A stretch of 64,000 nt of DNA from Ophiobolus disseminans (taxonomy: Eukaryota > Ascomycota > Dothideomycetes > Pleosporales > Phaeosphaeriaceae): positions 496,001 through 560,000 of the forward strand of contig MU006242.1 of NCBI GenBank assembly GCA_010093685.1. Direction: 5' to 3'. The notes beneath the pieces are model-generated. The model was not told where the DNA came from, made no database searches, and worked only from the letters and a program-made list of their open reading frames with translations. This document shows positions 46,101-56,762 of this stretch, piece by piece (position 1 is the stretch's first letter; every line of letters starts with the position of its first letter). The position numbers and the translations under genes were made by a program.

Positions 46101-46571
46101 GATCGACTCTGGCGTCTCGGAGGCCTCGAGATCGTCGATGTTTTGTGTCTGTGTGGAGGTTTCGAGGGTGGACTGGACCTCGTCTGCTTTGGCCTGGGCC
46201 TCGGTGACTTTTTGCTCGGCGAGCTCGATGAAGCGCTTGAAGACGAGCTCGATGGTGCCCACGTTGGTGTTCTGGGCGGTGTTCTTGTACTGGTAGAGGC
46301 CGTCCTTTGCGAGCTTGCCCTTGCGCAGGTCGACGCAGAGCTCGACGAAGAGGACCATGACGGGCTCGAGGGAGGCGATGGGACTGTTTCTGGTCCGCTT
46401 GGAGGTGACATGTTCGTGTAGGAGCTGCAGGGCAGCCTGTTGCTGGTCGACGCCGATGAGTTCCTGGGCGCGTTTCCTGCGATATGTTAGTCTGCTGCCA
46501 TGCGGGCGTGCTGGGCGGGGAGGGGCATCATACAGCGTATTCTCCGGCTTGGAGTGTGGTGGAGGCGCCAT
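43194..46571 (-). CDS. TIF32: Translation initiation factor eIF3 subunit a
   Basis: Three exons (46571-46534, 46476-43873, 43824-43194) give 1090 aa. eIF3a is the scaffold of the eIF3 complex on the 40S ribosome. The start [20 protein letters not shown] matches fungal eIF3a. The N-terminal helical repeat region leads to a PCI domain around residues 330-500 ([20 protein letters not shown]). A very long charged coiled coil follows (about 560-900; [20 protein letters not shown], then [20 protein letters not shown]). The C-terminus is Arg/Gly/Pro/Ala-rich. Introns of 57 and 48 nt are both stop-free multiples of three, so the unspliced frame stays open, but splicing gives the family sequences NTLKRAQ and [13 protein letters not shown]. 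Confidence 0.96.
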   Translation of the reverse strand: MAPPPHSKPENTLYDAPPRPARPHGSRLTYRRKRAQELIGVDQQQAALQLLHEHVTSKRTRNSPIASLEPVMVLFVELCVDLRKGKLAKDGLYQYKNTAQNTNVGTIELVFKRFIELAEQKVTEAQAKADEVQSTLETSTQTQNIDDLEASETPESILLSTVSGEQSRDRTDRAIVTPWLKFLWETYRTVLDIFKNNARLELMYQSTAHQAFQFCSKYARKTEFRRLCELLRNHLQNAAKFSSQMHAINLSDPDTLQRHLDTRFQQLNVAVELELWQEAFRSVEDIHTLLNLSKRPAKNIMMANYFEKLTRIFLVSENYLFHAAAWSRYYNLLRQSAAAVASGQSPKKDNPAVTEADMTKAASYVVLSALSIPVISTSRSRGALVDVDEARKNKNSRLTNLLGMSQAPTRAILFKDALSKGLLKRVRPEIRDLYNILEVDFHPLSICKKISPILAQIGADEGMEKYVGPLQQVILTRLFQQLSQVYDSVEIKFVLELAQFPEPFHVSSGTIEKFIMNGCKKGDLAIRTDHATGILTFDSDVFSSAKAMHPGSGAGSAEIETRSVQRLQSTPAEIVRTQLTRLAKSLFVTCQYVDPSFNAERHKAKDAALARAKEGAEKEHQDILTRRDIISQKKDAALKAQQAKENEEQTKRLIRQQQQKEEESRRLAEEQRVRAEARIKQEQQRIQREEMAKQIEELKKTTKIDIELPEDLADIDSQRIRILKLQALEKEKEQLGEQLRIAGKRIDHLERAYRKEEVKHLKEDYEKQMEADRAAYDKSTEEELRESEQKHKEDVALKHRLSRLVPTYQQFVTTVKQARKAEFEKRSKAAQKELESKKVARVKEVKERLAKERKEREDAERREREEEEREREEAEAKAQAEEEKRQRLVEAKAKRDEDNKSVSMRKFNFTILTSSRARDEVARMQRQREEAAEAKIAAQKAGRFGADRPVSRDQPAEPSSAAAPPRIPLPAGKLTWREREAMKAAGQTPPPAAAPVAAAASPAPTSPVPAAEEAPKRSGYVPPALRAQGGGAPGGGWREREASGSGRAPPARTESPATGGRYEAPRRGFGGEERKASPAQGGSYAPPAARGGAAREGERESAPPPAQTSTDGKYRPGAFRRTGGQ

Positions 46572-47353
46572 GCTGGGCAGCTGGGGACGGTGAGTCTAGA
46601 CAGCTGGTGTTTTGAGGTGCAGGCGGGCGTCGCAGCGGGGGCAGAAAATTGTTGCTGGCTGCCGGTGTGTCTCGCGAATGATGTTATAGATGCCGAGTGG
46701 GATTTCTGGCAGTGCGCACGGTGGGGTGACTAAGCGAGGAAAGCACGCGGGCGGTGACTTCCTACCGTGGTTCGCACGGACTATGCGCAGACAACCTTCC
46801 AAGGAACCACAATACTAGACGCCCTACTCGTCAATCGATGAGTCTGAACTGAGTCACCTGCTGCACAACTCTGGAGGTACCCAACGGCTCTGTCCCTCCC
46901 CGGTGCAGCGTGACGCGCGCCGTAATTGGCCTGCTCCGCGTTGTCGTCGGCGGTGAGCCCAAGGAAGAAGATTAGCGGCTAACCGCAAGCAGCGTGCGTG
47001 GAGCCCGAGCCACCATTGAATCGTCTCCTAGGGCCAACCTCCTGTGCCTCACTCCTCCTGCCCTGTCCTGTCCGTCCACCACGCTCTCCCATCGCCACGT
47101 CTCCCCAGACGCAAACGCAGCCTTGCTCGCGCCCTCATCCACGGCGGCAGGAACCACCGCCCGCCCTCTCCGCTCCTTAGTCCGCCTGCCCACCCACTCT
47201 CACTCTCCGACTGTACGGCCAACGCCGCACGCCCGGCACGTCGCACCATCATCGCCCAAACCCTCCCACCCGGACACCACCATCGCACGTCGCATCCCGC
47301 AGCAACCCGGTGTCGACGCTCTCTCACCCACGACTTAGTAATCGACGCGCACA
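46572..47353. other. Divergent promoter between eIF3a and the G-gamma gene
   Basis: A 782-bp spacer, C-rich on the plus strand toward the G-gamma start. Open frames here are proline/arginine-rich shadows. Confidence 0.45.
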
Positions 47354-47749
47354 ATGCCCGCCATGATGGCCGCCGCGCCCTACGAGATACGGACGGGCGG
47401 TGACGGCAAGAGCAAGAAGCAGAGCATGGCCGAGCTGAAGCTGCGACGACTCACCGAGCTGAACCAGCGCCTGCGGGAGGACCTCGAGCGCCGCAGGATA
47501 CCCGTCTCGGAAGCAGCACTAGAGTACGCGTCTGTGGCGTCGCAATAATGGAGTGTGGCTAACGTACTGCCGCAGTCTGATCGCATTCACCGACAAGGAG
47601 CCCAAGGACTGGATGGTGCCGTCGCGATGGGGAACGGTCCGTCGCCGCTCGAACACTCCCTTCAATCAACATGCTGACATATCCAGATCGACAAGCGCGA
47701 AGACCCCTACGCGCCCCAGCAAAGTAGCGGCTGCTGCATCGTAATGTAA
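47354..47749 (+). CDS. Heterotrimeric G-protein gamma subunit
   Basis: Exons 47354-47523, 47576-47636 and 47687-47749 give 97 aa. The coiled-coil-forming helix KQSMAELKLRRLTELNQRLR is followed by EDLERRRIPVSEAAL. The conserved middle DWMVPSRWGTIDKREDPYAP leads to QQSSGCCIVM at the end. The final CIVM is a CaaX prenylation box and the preceding Cys is a candidate palmitoylation site, so the protein should be membrane-tethered with G-beta. In filamentous ascomycetes this subunit works in pheromone and nutrient signalling. Intron 2 has a GTCCGT donor, weaker than usual, but a good CTGAC branch site. The gene is missed by simple frame scanning because exons 2 and 3 are 61 and 63 nt. Confidence 0.93.
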
Positions 47750-49306
47750 ACGACCAAGACGAGATGCAGGGTCATGTCTGAGTAACGGCGTTCTGCGGGC
47801 CATTTACGGCAGAGTTTCATTCATAGTTTGGACGAGGTGATAATACCCCACGGTGCGCAGCAGTCCTGTCCTGCCTGGGAGCTGATATTGGACGGATGGA
47901 CGTGTACTTTCAGCAATGTGTAAATTAGGGAAAAGCGCATGCTCGCTGGCTTTCAGCGAGGCAGCGCGGCGGATTTCAGCGTGTTTCTGTATGCAGGCCT
48001 TTGTGCTTGGCCGAGTAGTTCAATTCACGAACAAAAGCAGTCACGGGTCTCGACATTGGTGAACTCTGTCTGACGCTCCTTCCCATCCGCCATGTACCTT
48101 CCCCAGGTCGATTTCGTGCATCCAGTGCAACGCCAGAGCCGAGGTACTCTCACAACAGAGCAAGAAAAGTTACAATGATGGCGCAAACACTCCCAGAAGC
48201 AATACCTACTCTCAATCCCACTAACAGCGCCGCCCAGGATGCCAGTTCTAGAAGGGTTCCTGGCTGAAAGCATGTCCTCGGTCCGCTCGAAGAGGCAGGT
48301 CAGCTCCACCCAGCCAAACGAGATTAACAGGGCGCGCCAGCCTAACGTCCAATATCCCACCCCACAAATAGCGGACGCTGGCCCATCTTACAGCTGCGCT
48401 CTTCTAACACAGTTTGTGCAACGTCCAACATGCCTGACAAGCCAGCCGTCTCACACTGTCCACGACGAACCGCTGATCAGCAGAGTCTGTCGTCGGTCCC
48501 AGCTGACTGGAACGGCCGTCTGGGGGAATAAGCACGGGCAGCGAACGCATTGCATGGGCCTGTCGAGTGTTGTGCACGGCGCGGCATTCGTTGACAACTG
48601 CCTGGGTCATGAATGTATGCGCGCAGAGACTATTGGCTCGCCGGCGTGGTGTGGCTTTTACACACAATTGAGTGCCCATCATTTGCCTTTCCTTATACCG
48701 GCCGTGCGTCGCTGGATCGCCGCCCATGGCCTCCTGCGAGGGCCCGGTGTAGCATTGCGCCGTGGCTCAGAACTTAGATGTTCCCATCCCACGCTGTCGC
48801 GAGTCAGGCCTCATGTGAGACACTTCAACACCCTCACAACGAGCGATGACTACAATGGTGTCTGCCGTAGTGAGGGAGCATCATGCGGCGTGGGCTCCGA
48901 GGCGACTTGGCTGCACCTGATGCTAGAGCCTTGCGGTTCTCGCAAGGTGGGAAGGCTAGCGACGAGGTGGCTGCAAAGCTGGGCCGCGCGGGAGCAGACA
49001 TCACCTAATCCGTGGGATACTCGCAGCCGGAAGGCCACCCGGAAACGTCCTGCAGCGCCTGCTGCGCTCTCCGTCCTGTCTTGACGACACTCTCTTCAGT
49101 GCCCTACTGGAGAGAGCGACGGCCACGGCAACCACGCTGCACTGCACCTTCCCAATGCGCAGCTTCCTGACCCGCAAACGACACTCGTTAGACATATAGC
49201 CGCACCTGCGCCCACTTTCTGCGAACTAGTCCTCAAGCCCCACCACGGGCGCGGGAAAGAATTTGTCTGCTTGGTACATAGAATCGCCGCCTCGCCGAGC
49301 GCAATC
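47750..49306. other. Long upstream region of the NUC-1-type gene
   Basis: A 1.56-kb stretch without a supported gene. A frame of 281 codons at 48239-49084 is open but rich in Cys, His and Arg with no recognisable domain. The region may hold a long 5' UTR and promoter. Confidence 0.5.
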
Positions 49307-51374
49307 ATGAACGGCCAGGCGTGGACCGGTGCCGAGTTCGATGCCATGGACGCGACGACGGAGCAGCAATTTGGCGACCTGATCAACTTCGACCACATCG
49401 ACCTCGACCTCTCCGAGTTCAGCTACAGCAACGGCGAGTACAGTCACAGCGGGCCCACGCCTCTCGCCGACCTCTCCACCGCGCTCCACGACTTCACCCC
49501 GCAGATCCCCCAGCACCACCACAATGGCGCGCATGGCATGTCGCAGCCCACCAATGGCTTCTCCTTCGACTATTCCATGGGGCCATACAGCCAGGCGGGC
49601 ACTCCCGTTTTCCCCCAGGCGCAGGAGCACATCTATCGGCCGCACCAGGGCGTGCCTCCCACCCCCAACAGCGTAGAGATGCATGGCGACCCCCACCGGT
49701 ACCTGCAGCAGATGGACCCCCAGCAAGCCCTCTTCGAACAGAGGTACCACTTGCACAAGGACGACGCGGTATGTTGCATGCCTACTGCGGCCATAGCTTT
49801 GCGACTGACGCCTTGGTAGACGTTTACCCCACTAGTCTCGCCCGCCGTGACACCCCACGATGCGCGTTTCCAGATACCCGATCTCCAGGTGCCAAACGCC
49901 TACTTCAGCCCCCTGACGTCCCCCGCGCTTAATGCGCAGAACCACCAGCATGCGTTCCAGCATTCTCAGCCCACGCCGTCGGGGAGCTCTACAGGGCACT
50001 CGCCCATTGATGTGGACATGGAGATACTGGGCGAGCCCGCCATGGTCCAACCGGAGACGGGACGGAAGCTGAGAAGTACAAACAAGAGGAACGCAACACG
50101 GTCGGCAAATGCCAATAGCCGCGTGCGACAGTCGCCCATTGTGAAACCAGCCAGGCGGAAAGCGACCGTATCCTCACTCATCCCACCAAAGGAGGTCACC
50201 GAGCTTATGGAAGAGGCACGTGGAGGTCGCCCAGCTACAAATGGCCTGGATTTTGCTCACAGTCGAGACACTTCAGAAACCGACTCCATCTCTCCCGAGC
50301 CACTGCTGTCTGAAATGCGCCCACCCCCAAAGCCCGGATCTCTTACTCAATCTCCTGCTATGATGGCCCAGATGAACGGCATGGGGGCGACGCCTGCGAC
50401 TCCTGCCTCGCTGATGCGGATTCATCCTTCACCTAACTTTGGTGGTCCCCACGATGCGCCACCCATGATGGAGGATCTGACTCTGCCAGAAGCTTCGTTG
50501 GACCGACCAGCTCTGTCGAGGCTAGACACGGCGATCCTCGTGGAAGACCAAGACACGCCTCGTCTGGCCGCACGGAAGACACCCAAGTTGGGTGCACTCA
50601 GCACTCCTGGTGCAGCCATGTCCGGCAGGCCCAGTCCCATGATGGACCCCACGTCAACGCCTACGAGCCCTGCCTTCTCCATGCTAAATGCGAAGAAGAC
50701 AGATACAAAATTGGCGCGCAATCCCAAAAAGAGGAACAGCACCTGCTCGACTCTTGTGAGCCCTTCTCTGAGGCCGAAGATTTCACCTAGCATAAAACCG
50801 CTTCTCCCTGATGGTGCTAGCAGTAAGGCTCCGCGTGCAACAGGTGACGACTGACGGCTAACATCATGCAGGTACTGCTGATAACACACATGCCCTTCTT
50901 CTGGCGTCCAAGTCCAACTACCAGAACATTCTCGATGGAACCACGGTCCCCGGCGTTGTATATCCCACATCGCTCTCAACTAATCTGACATCAAAGCGTA
51001 CCTCCCACAAGATCGCAGAGCAAGGCCGTCGAAATCGCATCAACATGGCGCTGCAAGAGATGCAGGCCCTGCTTCCCTCTCCGCAGATCACCGCCACCGC
51101 TGCCGTCGAGGCTAAGAGCCCTGAGTCAGCTGCGGCGCAGTCAAGTAATTCAAAAGCTGCGAAGGTGGAGAGCGCGATTGATTATATCAAGCAGCTGAAG
51201 CAAGAGGCGTCAGAGAAAGACAGACTGATTGAATCGAAAGACCAGGAGATGGAGCAGCTGCGGAGAGAACTGGCTGCGCTGAGGAGAAGCAGTTCGGTGG
51301 GCTCTGCAGCTGAAATTGCCGCACAGCTCAAGACTGAACCTTCCTCGAGCCCAAATACGGATCACGGAACTTGA
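49307..51374 (+). CDS. PHO4/NUC-1-type bHLH transcription factor
   Basis: Exons 49307-49768, 49820-50822 and 50872-51374 give 655 aa. The C-terminal bHLH begins around residue 528 with KRTSHKIAEQGRRNRINMAL, matching the H-x-x-x-E-Q-x-R-R-x-R-I basic region of PHO4 and Neurospora NUC-1. The loop is long and Ser/Ala-rich, and helix 2 is KVESAIDYIKQLKQEA, running into a coiled coil. The long N-terminus has an acidic region (GDLINFDHIDLDLSEF) likely to activate transcription. Ser/Thr-Pro sites abound, consistent with control by a cyclin-dependent kinase. It should activate phosphate-acquisition genes such as alkaline phosphatases. The gene lies 9.5 kb from such a phosphatase in this window. Confidence 0.9.
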
Positions 51375-52082
51375 AAGAGCTACTGAACATATGAATTCGA
51401 ATTACTTGACATGGCCATCCATTGGTCGCCGGCCAGGCCCATCCAAAGCAACGTAGCGAGTTGTACCCAGCTCCGCTCCCGCCACAGGCTTCGATAAGCC
51501 GGCGACCTGTGTTTTGAGGCTTCAAAACACAAAAGACAGCCCTTGGTGCACCTCTTCATTGGCGTTGGTGGCTCTCTGCTTCCTGCATACTACATGTATA
51601 ATGCTCCCCATGATTTCGACATACACGGCGGTCAATGTCTTCGTCTCGGCGCTCAGCACGCGCAATAGTGGTGGCTTTGGTGTGTGTGCGCAGTAATACA
51701 AGTTGAGCTTTAGCTCCTTGGTACACTGTGCTTGATGCTACATACATATACCATCAATTTATGAATAGCTAATATACGCTATTAATTACTTGGTGAGCAG
51801 GACATATTATTATTCTAAGATGAGTGATATTCTCAACCTCAGTCCGCAACAGAAAACGAGCCGCACATGACATGGTGCATGGTAGTAAGCTTTGGGGCGG
51901 AGCAAACGATTCCCATGTCACGTCCATGGATATCACATGATGGCCCAAAGCTACACCGCCGGCCACTTGTTTTTCAACTAAGCTCATCGTTAGTACGCGG
52001 CACAGCAACGCTCCTCCATGAATATATCAAGCTACATCCTCCGTCCCGATAAGTGGTATATCTTCCCACCCCATCCCCCACC
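51375..52082. other. Intergenic spacer
   Basis: A 708-bp AT-rich spacer between two same-strand genes. Nothing recognised. Confidence 0.4.
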
Positions 52083-52608
52083 ATGACATCATCCTTCATG
52101 CCAACCATCGACCTCAGCACCCTCCCCACCATCGACGCCGACGTACCGTGTCCAGACGCCAACCGCTCGCCCACAGGAGCGTGGGTGCTACCCGGACGCC
52201 TTGTACCTCGCGTCGAAGAACTACAAGCTCAAGACCCATCCCTTACCAGAGCGCAGTGCTTTGAGCAGCTTGGCGCCGAGTGGGACGACGAATATAACGC
52301 CCCACCGCCCGAAGGTATGGTTTTCTTCTTCACGGACCCCGAGAAAACAGTGCGAACTCGCGTCAGCGACGGCACGGAGTATCGTGGGGCGTGGGTTATG
52401 ACGCAGGCGCAGAAGGCGGAGGCGGATGCGGCGAAGAGGGAGCATGCGGAGTGGGGGTGGAAGCGCTGTGTTGAGACGGCGGGTGGGACGTGGACTGAGT
52501 ATTGTGAGTGTTTCGCGTGGGGATCGCGAGTACGGTCCTAACGAGATGGTAGATTTTAGTCTTGAGCTTGATGACTATGCGCACATAGGCGATGCGCCAG
52601 GCGCGTAA
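52083..52608 (+). CDS. Small protein of unknown function
   Basis: Two exons, 52083-52503 and 52553-52608, give 158 aa. I do not recognise the family. It has no signal peptide or membrane helix. The middle is acidic and aromatic (CFEQLGAEWDDEYNAPPPEG, then MVFFFTDPEK), followed by a charged helix (TQAQKAEADAAKREHAEWGW) and an acidic end (SLELDDYAHIGDAPGA). The 49-nt intron has a GTGAGT donor and a CCTAAC branch site and joins the frames exactly; without splicing the protein would be 152 aa with a different end. A coding preference is plausible from codon usage and the clean intron. Confidence 0.62.
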
Positions 52609-53012
52609 AAGAGATGTGGGATCCTTGATGGCAGTGTGGATCGTGAGTTGTGTGTGTGTGAGTATGTATTCGGTGCCAGTTTCAAACTGCACGTATAGAC
52701 ATCACCACTTTGAAACGTAACTGTTAAACACACTGAGCTTTCAGTTCTCTGAGATAGGAAAGCCAGCACTACAGCTGTGACGAAGTAGTGTGGATATATA
52801 CAGGATGCATTATCCATTCCACAGACTCATTGAAATGCTCTTCATTCTTGCCCATACGATGGCCATTCAACGAAACTCTAAAACGCTATGCACGCTGTTT
52901 CGCTATGAATCTGCTCCGCTTCGCTCAAATTATCGCTTGCTATGTACTTGTTTCGTTGCACCTCAATTGCTCAATTCTCAACACAATGCGCGCTAAAGTC
53001 AAACAAAAAGCG

Positions 53013-54983
53013 CTATTTGCTCTTACTGCGAGAAAAGAAACTCGGAATTTTCAGCCGTGATCGTGATGAGGGCTTTGCAGAGCCGTTGGTGATGGACGAG
53101 CTCGGCGTTGCTGGCGTGGTGTTTGTTGAAAGGGCCGGTGTGGAGGTCGATGGTGCTGGAGTGGTGGAGATTGATGGCGTTGGAGTGGTAGGTGCTGATG
53201 CTGGTGGAGCTGGGGAGACCACTGGTGCTGCTGTGGTGGAAGCTGATGCAATGATCTGGGGCATTGGAGTCGTTGGTGCTGAAGATGTAGCGCTTGAGCT
53301 CGGGCTTGTGGGTGCTGCTGAAGTTGAGGAGACCAGGTTTGGTGGAGATGAACGAGTCGGAATCTTGAGGGTTGTGAAAGACCCCGGGACCATTGTAGCA
53401 TTTTGCAAAGCTATTTCCGAGCTTGACGCAGTGGCGGATACCAAATTTGGGTCAGACGAGCTTGCCGCAATTGGTGTCGGCACTGGTGTGCTCGCGTTAT
53501 TCTGCGCAGCTGGTGCCGAGCTTGGTGCAGGTGACACCTCTTGGGACAGGGATTGCTCGTATTCCTCTGCTTGTCGTCTTAATTCTACCCAGTGTGCGTC
53601 GCTGTCTTCTTTCTTCTCTCCTGATAACATATTAGCATCTCTTTTATCCAATTAGGGCCACCAGGCATTGCAACTATTCGTGTCCAACTAAGGATCCTGT
53701 CTATCCTCACGACCTTTATTTCAGAAAAACTGACTGACAATACAATTGCGAGTCAAGCCAGGCCCAGATTTTAGACCGGGACATGAATAGTGGCAACATC
53801 TGGTGGGGGTCAAGAGGATGCTTACTCTTAGATCTCCTTCGACCCAAAGTAGGGAAGGCTTCCAATGGTTGAGGCTCTATCTCATCTTGTTCGGGTCTTG
53901 TTGCGTCAAGTAATACCCGATCACGGTCGTTGGACCGGATGCTGGGCACCAAAATATCGTATGGTAGATCCGGGACAATATAGAATACGTCCTCACGACG
54001 TTGCTTCATGTATTCCGGCACGTTCCATGTGATCTTGACGCATTTGGTGGGATAGTAAGTTTCGCCTCTGACGTTCCGCCAAGCTGTCTTGTCTTCGGCG
54101 ACGTTGAGGTTTATAAGTAGACCCGAGCCTCTGGCGACTTCCTGGTTGATGAGACAACCTCGGAGACTGGGCTCCACGGTTGCAGTAACATTAACTTTGA
54201 TGTTCAAGCTTAACTCGGGCGGATCTTCTGCTCTGTCCCCGATCCATAGGAACGCTGGGTAAGTGTCCGCTGAAGGGATGGTGGTCCGATGTACCGTTGT
54301 GCTCTCTGGTCCTGAAGCAATGACAGATCTTGACGATGACTGTCGAGAACTGACCATGCTAGCTAGGTCATTGACTGCTTCTGATATCCCCGTGAGCTGC
54401 ATTTCCGTTTTGTCTACGTGCTGTAACAAGCGGTTTCTACAAGAATTAGGATATACAAGGACGCGTAAGATATTGGCTTCACATACTGCTTAATGGATAT
54501 GTCCTGAAGCTTGTGGTATATTTCCTCCCTAAGTAGTTAGCTACTACCACTTTGAAGAATGAGTCTCGAGCTTTACGTAGATATTATACGATGCGCTGTT
54601 AACAAGATGTCGCGAAAGGACTGGATTGCCGCCTTGCGTTGTTTTTGGAGGGCTTTCATTCCAGTCGACGAAGGAAGTGTGCTGCCGTTACTCTCTTCGT
54701 AATCCCAGACCAACTTTTGTTCTTTTTCGAAGACTCGCGTCAACCACTGAAGCTCCTCGTCGCATTGGGCCATCCAGAGAATCTTGTTTCCCTTTGTCTG
54801 GTCATCGTGCAGGTCTTCAACTACGTTGTTCAATAGGAGTAGTCCACGATAATCCCGGAGGAGAGATTCAGAGTAGTCAGAGGTTCGTTCGTCGTTTCGA
54901 ATTCTGGTACAGTAGCCGAATCTTTCCAATTGGTCTTCGAGTCTTCGTAGCTTATCGCTGATCTTTCCTGTAATAACTTCCAT
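53013..54983 (-). CDS. Unknown fungal protein with retropepsin-like segment
   Basis: Four exons (54983-54577, 54528-54487, 54436-53826, 53620-53013) give 555 aa. The N-terminal 170 residues are helical and coiled-coil-like (KLRRLEDQLERFG). Residues about 225-335 resemble a retropepsin fold: ETYYPTKCVKITWNVPEYMK, then VFYIVPDLPYDILVPSI, like the closing strands of retroviral-type aspartic proteases. The catalytic D-T/S-G is not visible, so it is probably not a protease. The last 200 residues are Ser/Thr/Pro/Ala-rich, ending SRLKIPSFFSRSKSK. Intron 3 (53825-53621, 205 nt) contains MITE copy C. Joining SKR|EKKEDSD across it keeps frame. If unspliced, exon 3 would stop at 53716 inside the element. 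Confidence 0.72.
53658..53806. mobile_element. MITE-like element, copy C, inside an intron
   Basis: 149 bp with terminal inverted repeats of 28 bp, 23 of them matching: CCACCAGGCATTGCAACT at the left, CCACCAGATGTTGCCACT read inward from the right. The inner motif CCTGTCTATCCTCACGAC is at 53696-53713. It lies entirely within intron 3 of the retropepsin-like gene. The flanking intron parts are 19 and 37 nt and include the donor, branch site and acceptor. Confidence 0.78.
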
Positions 54984-55489
54984 GGCTCAGAGGAACTGCT
55001 TCCTGGTTGCAAAAAGCACTCCGGTGATTGGTCCCGGGCCTCCAAGCATGAGATTCGGTCGATAACCGACGGGAGTTCAGATTTCGAACGAAGACGGTTG
55101 TTGCGCAAGTGTTGGATAGCGCGCGGATGAGATGGAAAGATGGAAAAATGTTGAAAAATGTCTAGAAAATCGAGGTTTCAGCCTCGAAGGCAAAACATGT
55201 GCCTTGGCCCCACGTCCTAGGCTGAGTCACCTGCAGGTGATGAACGCCACAGGGGCATAGCCCTGCTTCAGCCACGACGATCAACGCCTGCCGCCTGGTC
55301 CGCGGTTATGAACTTCAGCATCTAGAAGTATCTTCAGGTTATAGAGCAACTGCAACCTCCCGTTTTATCCTGAAAGCCATCTCCACCTCGCCCTTCGACA
55401 TTTTACCCAATACAGAGCGTGAACCACCTTGAGGCGCTACAGACTTCATACAAGCTTCGTCCGCGTTGACTTCTCCCCACCTCCCCACC

Positions 55490-56549
55490 ATGGCCACCAC
55501 TGGCCCGGCTTTGAAAGAGATCAAGTCGCATGGATATAATCGCATGGCCCGAATGATGGGCAAATCCGACAATCTCGCCATCTTTCGACGCTTCAACGAC
55601 CTGAACATGCTCACACTGCTCGACCTACAGTCAGAGATTCAGGTTCTTAGAGATCGACTGTACCTTCAATGCGAAAAAGACTTCGAGGACGGAGAGAAGT
55701 TCTCGACAAGTATGGCAAAACTTCGCGGGTCTCCGTCTACAGGCAACTCAGCACAGCTCACGCTGCTATCGTCGATTCGTACGAAAATGAACGAATATAG
55801 TCAGTACTCGAGTGTTTGAAAGCTTCTCAACCAAAGCTTATTGATAGCCAGATGTCTTGCTGCTACAGGGTTAGTTTGACGAAAACTAGATCGGTCTATT
55901 CGCTTATTTTGCATAGTTTCCGAGCTCTCCAAACTAGCGAAGCCACATAAGAGCTACCTCACGCGCCTCCGCAAATGGCTAGGTGATAGGAAAGGTGGGA
56001 TGCAAGACGGCGTCTTCGAGCATCTGGAAAGCTGGGTCTGGAAAGAGCAGGACCATCGTGGCGAACCTACTCAACATGACTTTGTGACCTTAGCAGAACC
56101 GAAAGTCGAGAGAGATTATTTCACGCGAGCTGTCATCTACCCGCTTGTAACCTTCTATCATGTAGTATGGGGTCGCAAACACCTGAACAAGCAGAACGCT
56201 GTTGACCTGGAGAGTGGCGTGGTGGAATACGATGAAGAGAAGTTAGATCGTGTCGGGATGGTTATTTCGACCATTTTGGCCTCCATCCTGCCCGTCATTG
56301 CTGTCCTTGGGCTGTTTTTCGTCGACGACCTGCTGAAGAGGATCTACATCATGATCGGGATCACAGGTGGCTTTGCTGGGCTTCTAGCGCTGCTGTCGAA
56401 TGGCAAGGGCAAGCGAATCGAAATTTTTGCTGCGACGGCTACGTAAGTGACCTGCTACGCCAGGAGAAGCGGATTTGCTAACCGTGATTAGATTCGCTGC
56501 TGTAGAGGTGGTTTTTATCGGATCAACAGCTTTCAGTGGAACATCATGA
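55490..56549 (+). CDS. DUF6594-family membrane protein
   Basis: Four exons (55490-55799, 55852-55869, 55917-56442, 56492-56549) give 303 aa. The N-terminal block (HGYNRMARMMGKSDNLAIFR, then RFNDLNMLTLLDLQSEIQVL) and KLAKPHKSYLTRLRKWLGDR are typical of the large fungal DUF6594 family. The C-terminus has three hydrophobic helices: VISTILASILPVIAVLGLFF, IMIGITGGFAGLLALL and TFAAVEVVFIGSTAF. Function is unknown. Exon 2 is only 18 nt (part of YNVLLLQV) and joins phase-correctly on both sides. The gene is divergent from the retropepsin-like gene. Confidence 0.85.
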
Positions 56550-56663
56550 CCGTCACTCAGTATTTGAGAGCGAATATATTGCGACGATCGATATCTAGAT
56601 GGCGCTGCAAGTAGTTAGTGGAGTAGTCCAGTGTTCGTAGTGCGTTTCAAACGACCTCGGACA

Positions 56664-56671
56664 TGACGTCA
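56664..56671. promoter_or_regulatory. CRE-like site TGACGTCA
   Basis: A perfect ATF/CREB palindrome 92 bp upstream of the fructosamine-kinase start, a position suited to promoter action. Motif match only. Confidence 0.35.
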
Positions 56672-56762
56672 CGTTGCGCCAACCGAACTGCGCAATACGC
56701 GAAGATAGATAGAACCCCTTCACATGCTATGTGGTTTACGTAGATATACCGCCCACGCCAGA

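Noticed and set aside
45204..46421. Long plus-strand frames of up to 211 codons opposite eIF3a
   Set aside because: They are antisense shadows of the codon-biased eIF3a coding sequence.
48239..49084. A 281-codon open frame upstream of the NUC-1-type gene
   Set aside because: The translation is rich in Cys, His, Trp and Arg, has no recognisable domain and lies in a probable promoter or 5' UTR.
53013..53651. A separate Ser/Thr-rich gene on the minus strand
   Set aside because: It has only a weak start, a branch site and acceptor precede it, and it joins the upstream exon in frame, so it is treated as the last exon of the retropepsin-like gene.
53716..53825. A C-terminal end ...SRSKIWAWLDSQLYCQSVFLK of the retropepsin-like gene encoded by the MITE
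   Set aside because: The strong GTAAGC donor at 53825 and phase-correct acceptor before 53620 make the region an intron. The reading remains possible for unspliced RNA.
54830..55108. A 92-codon minus-strand frame at the start of the retropepsin-like gene
   Set aside because: It overlaps exon 1 in another frame and has no clear splice link to it.
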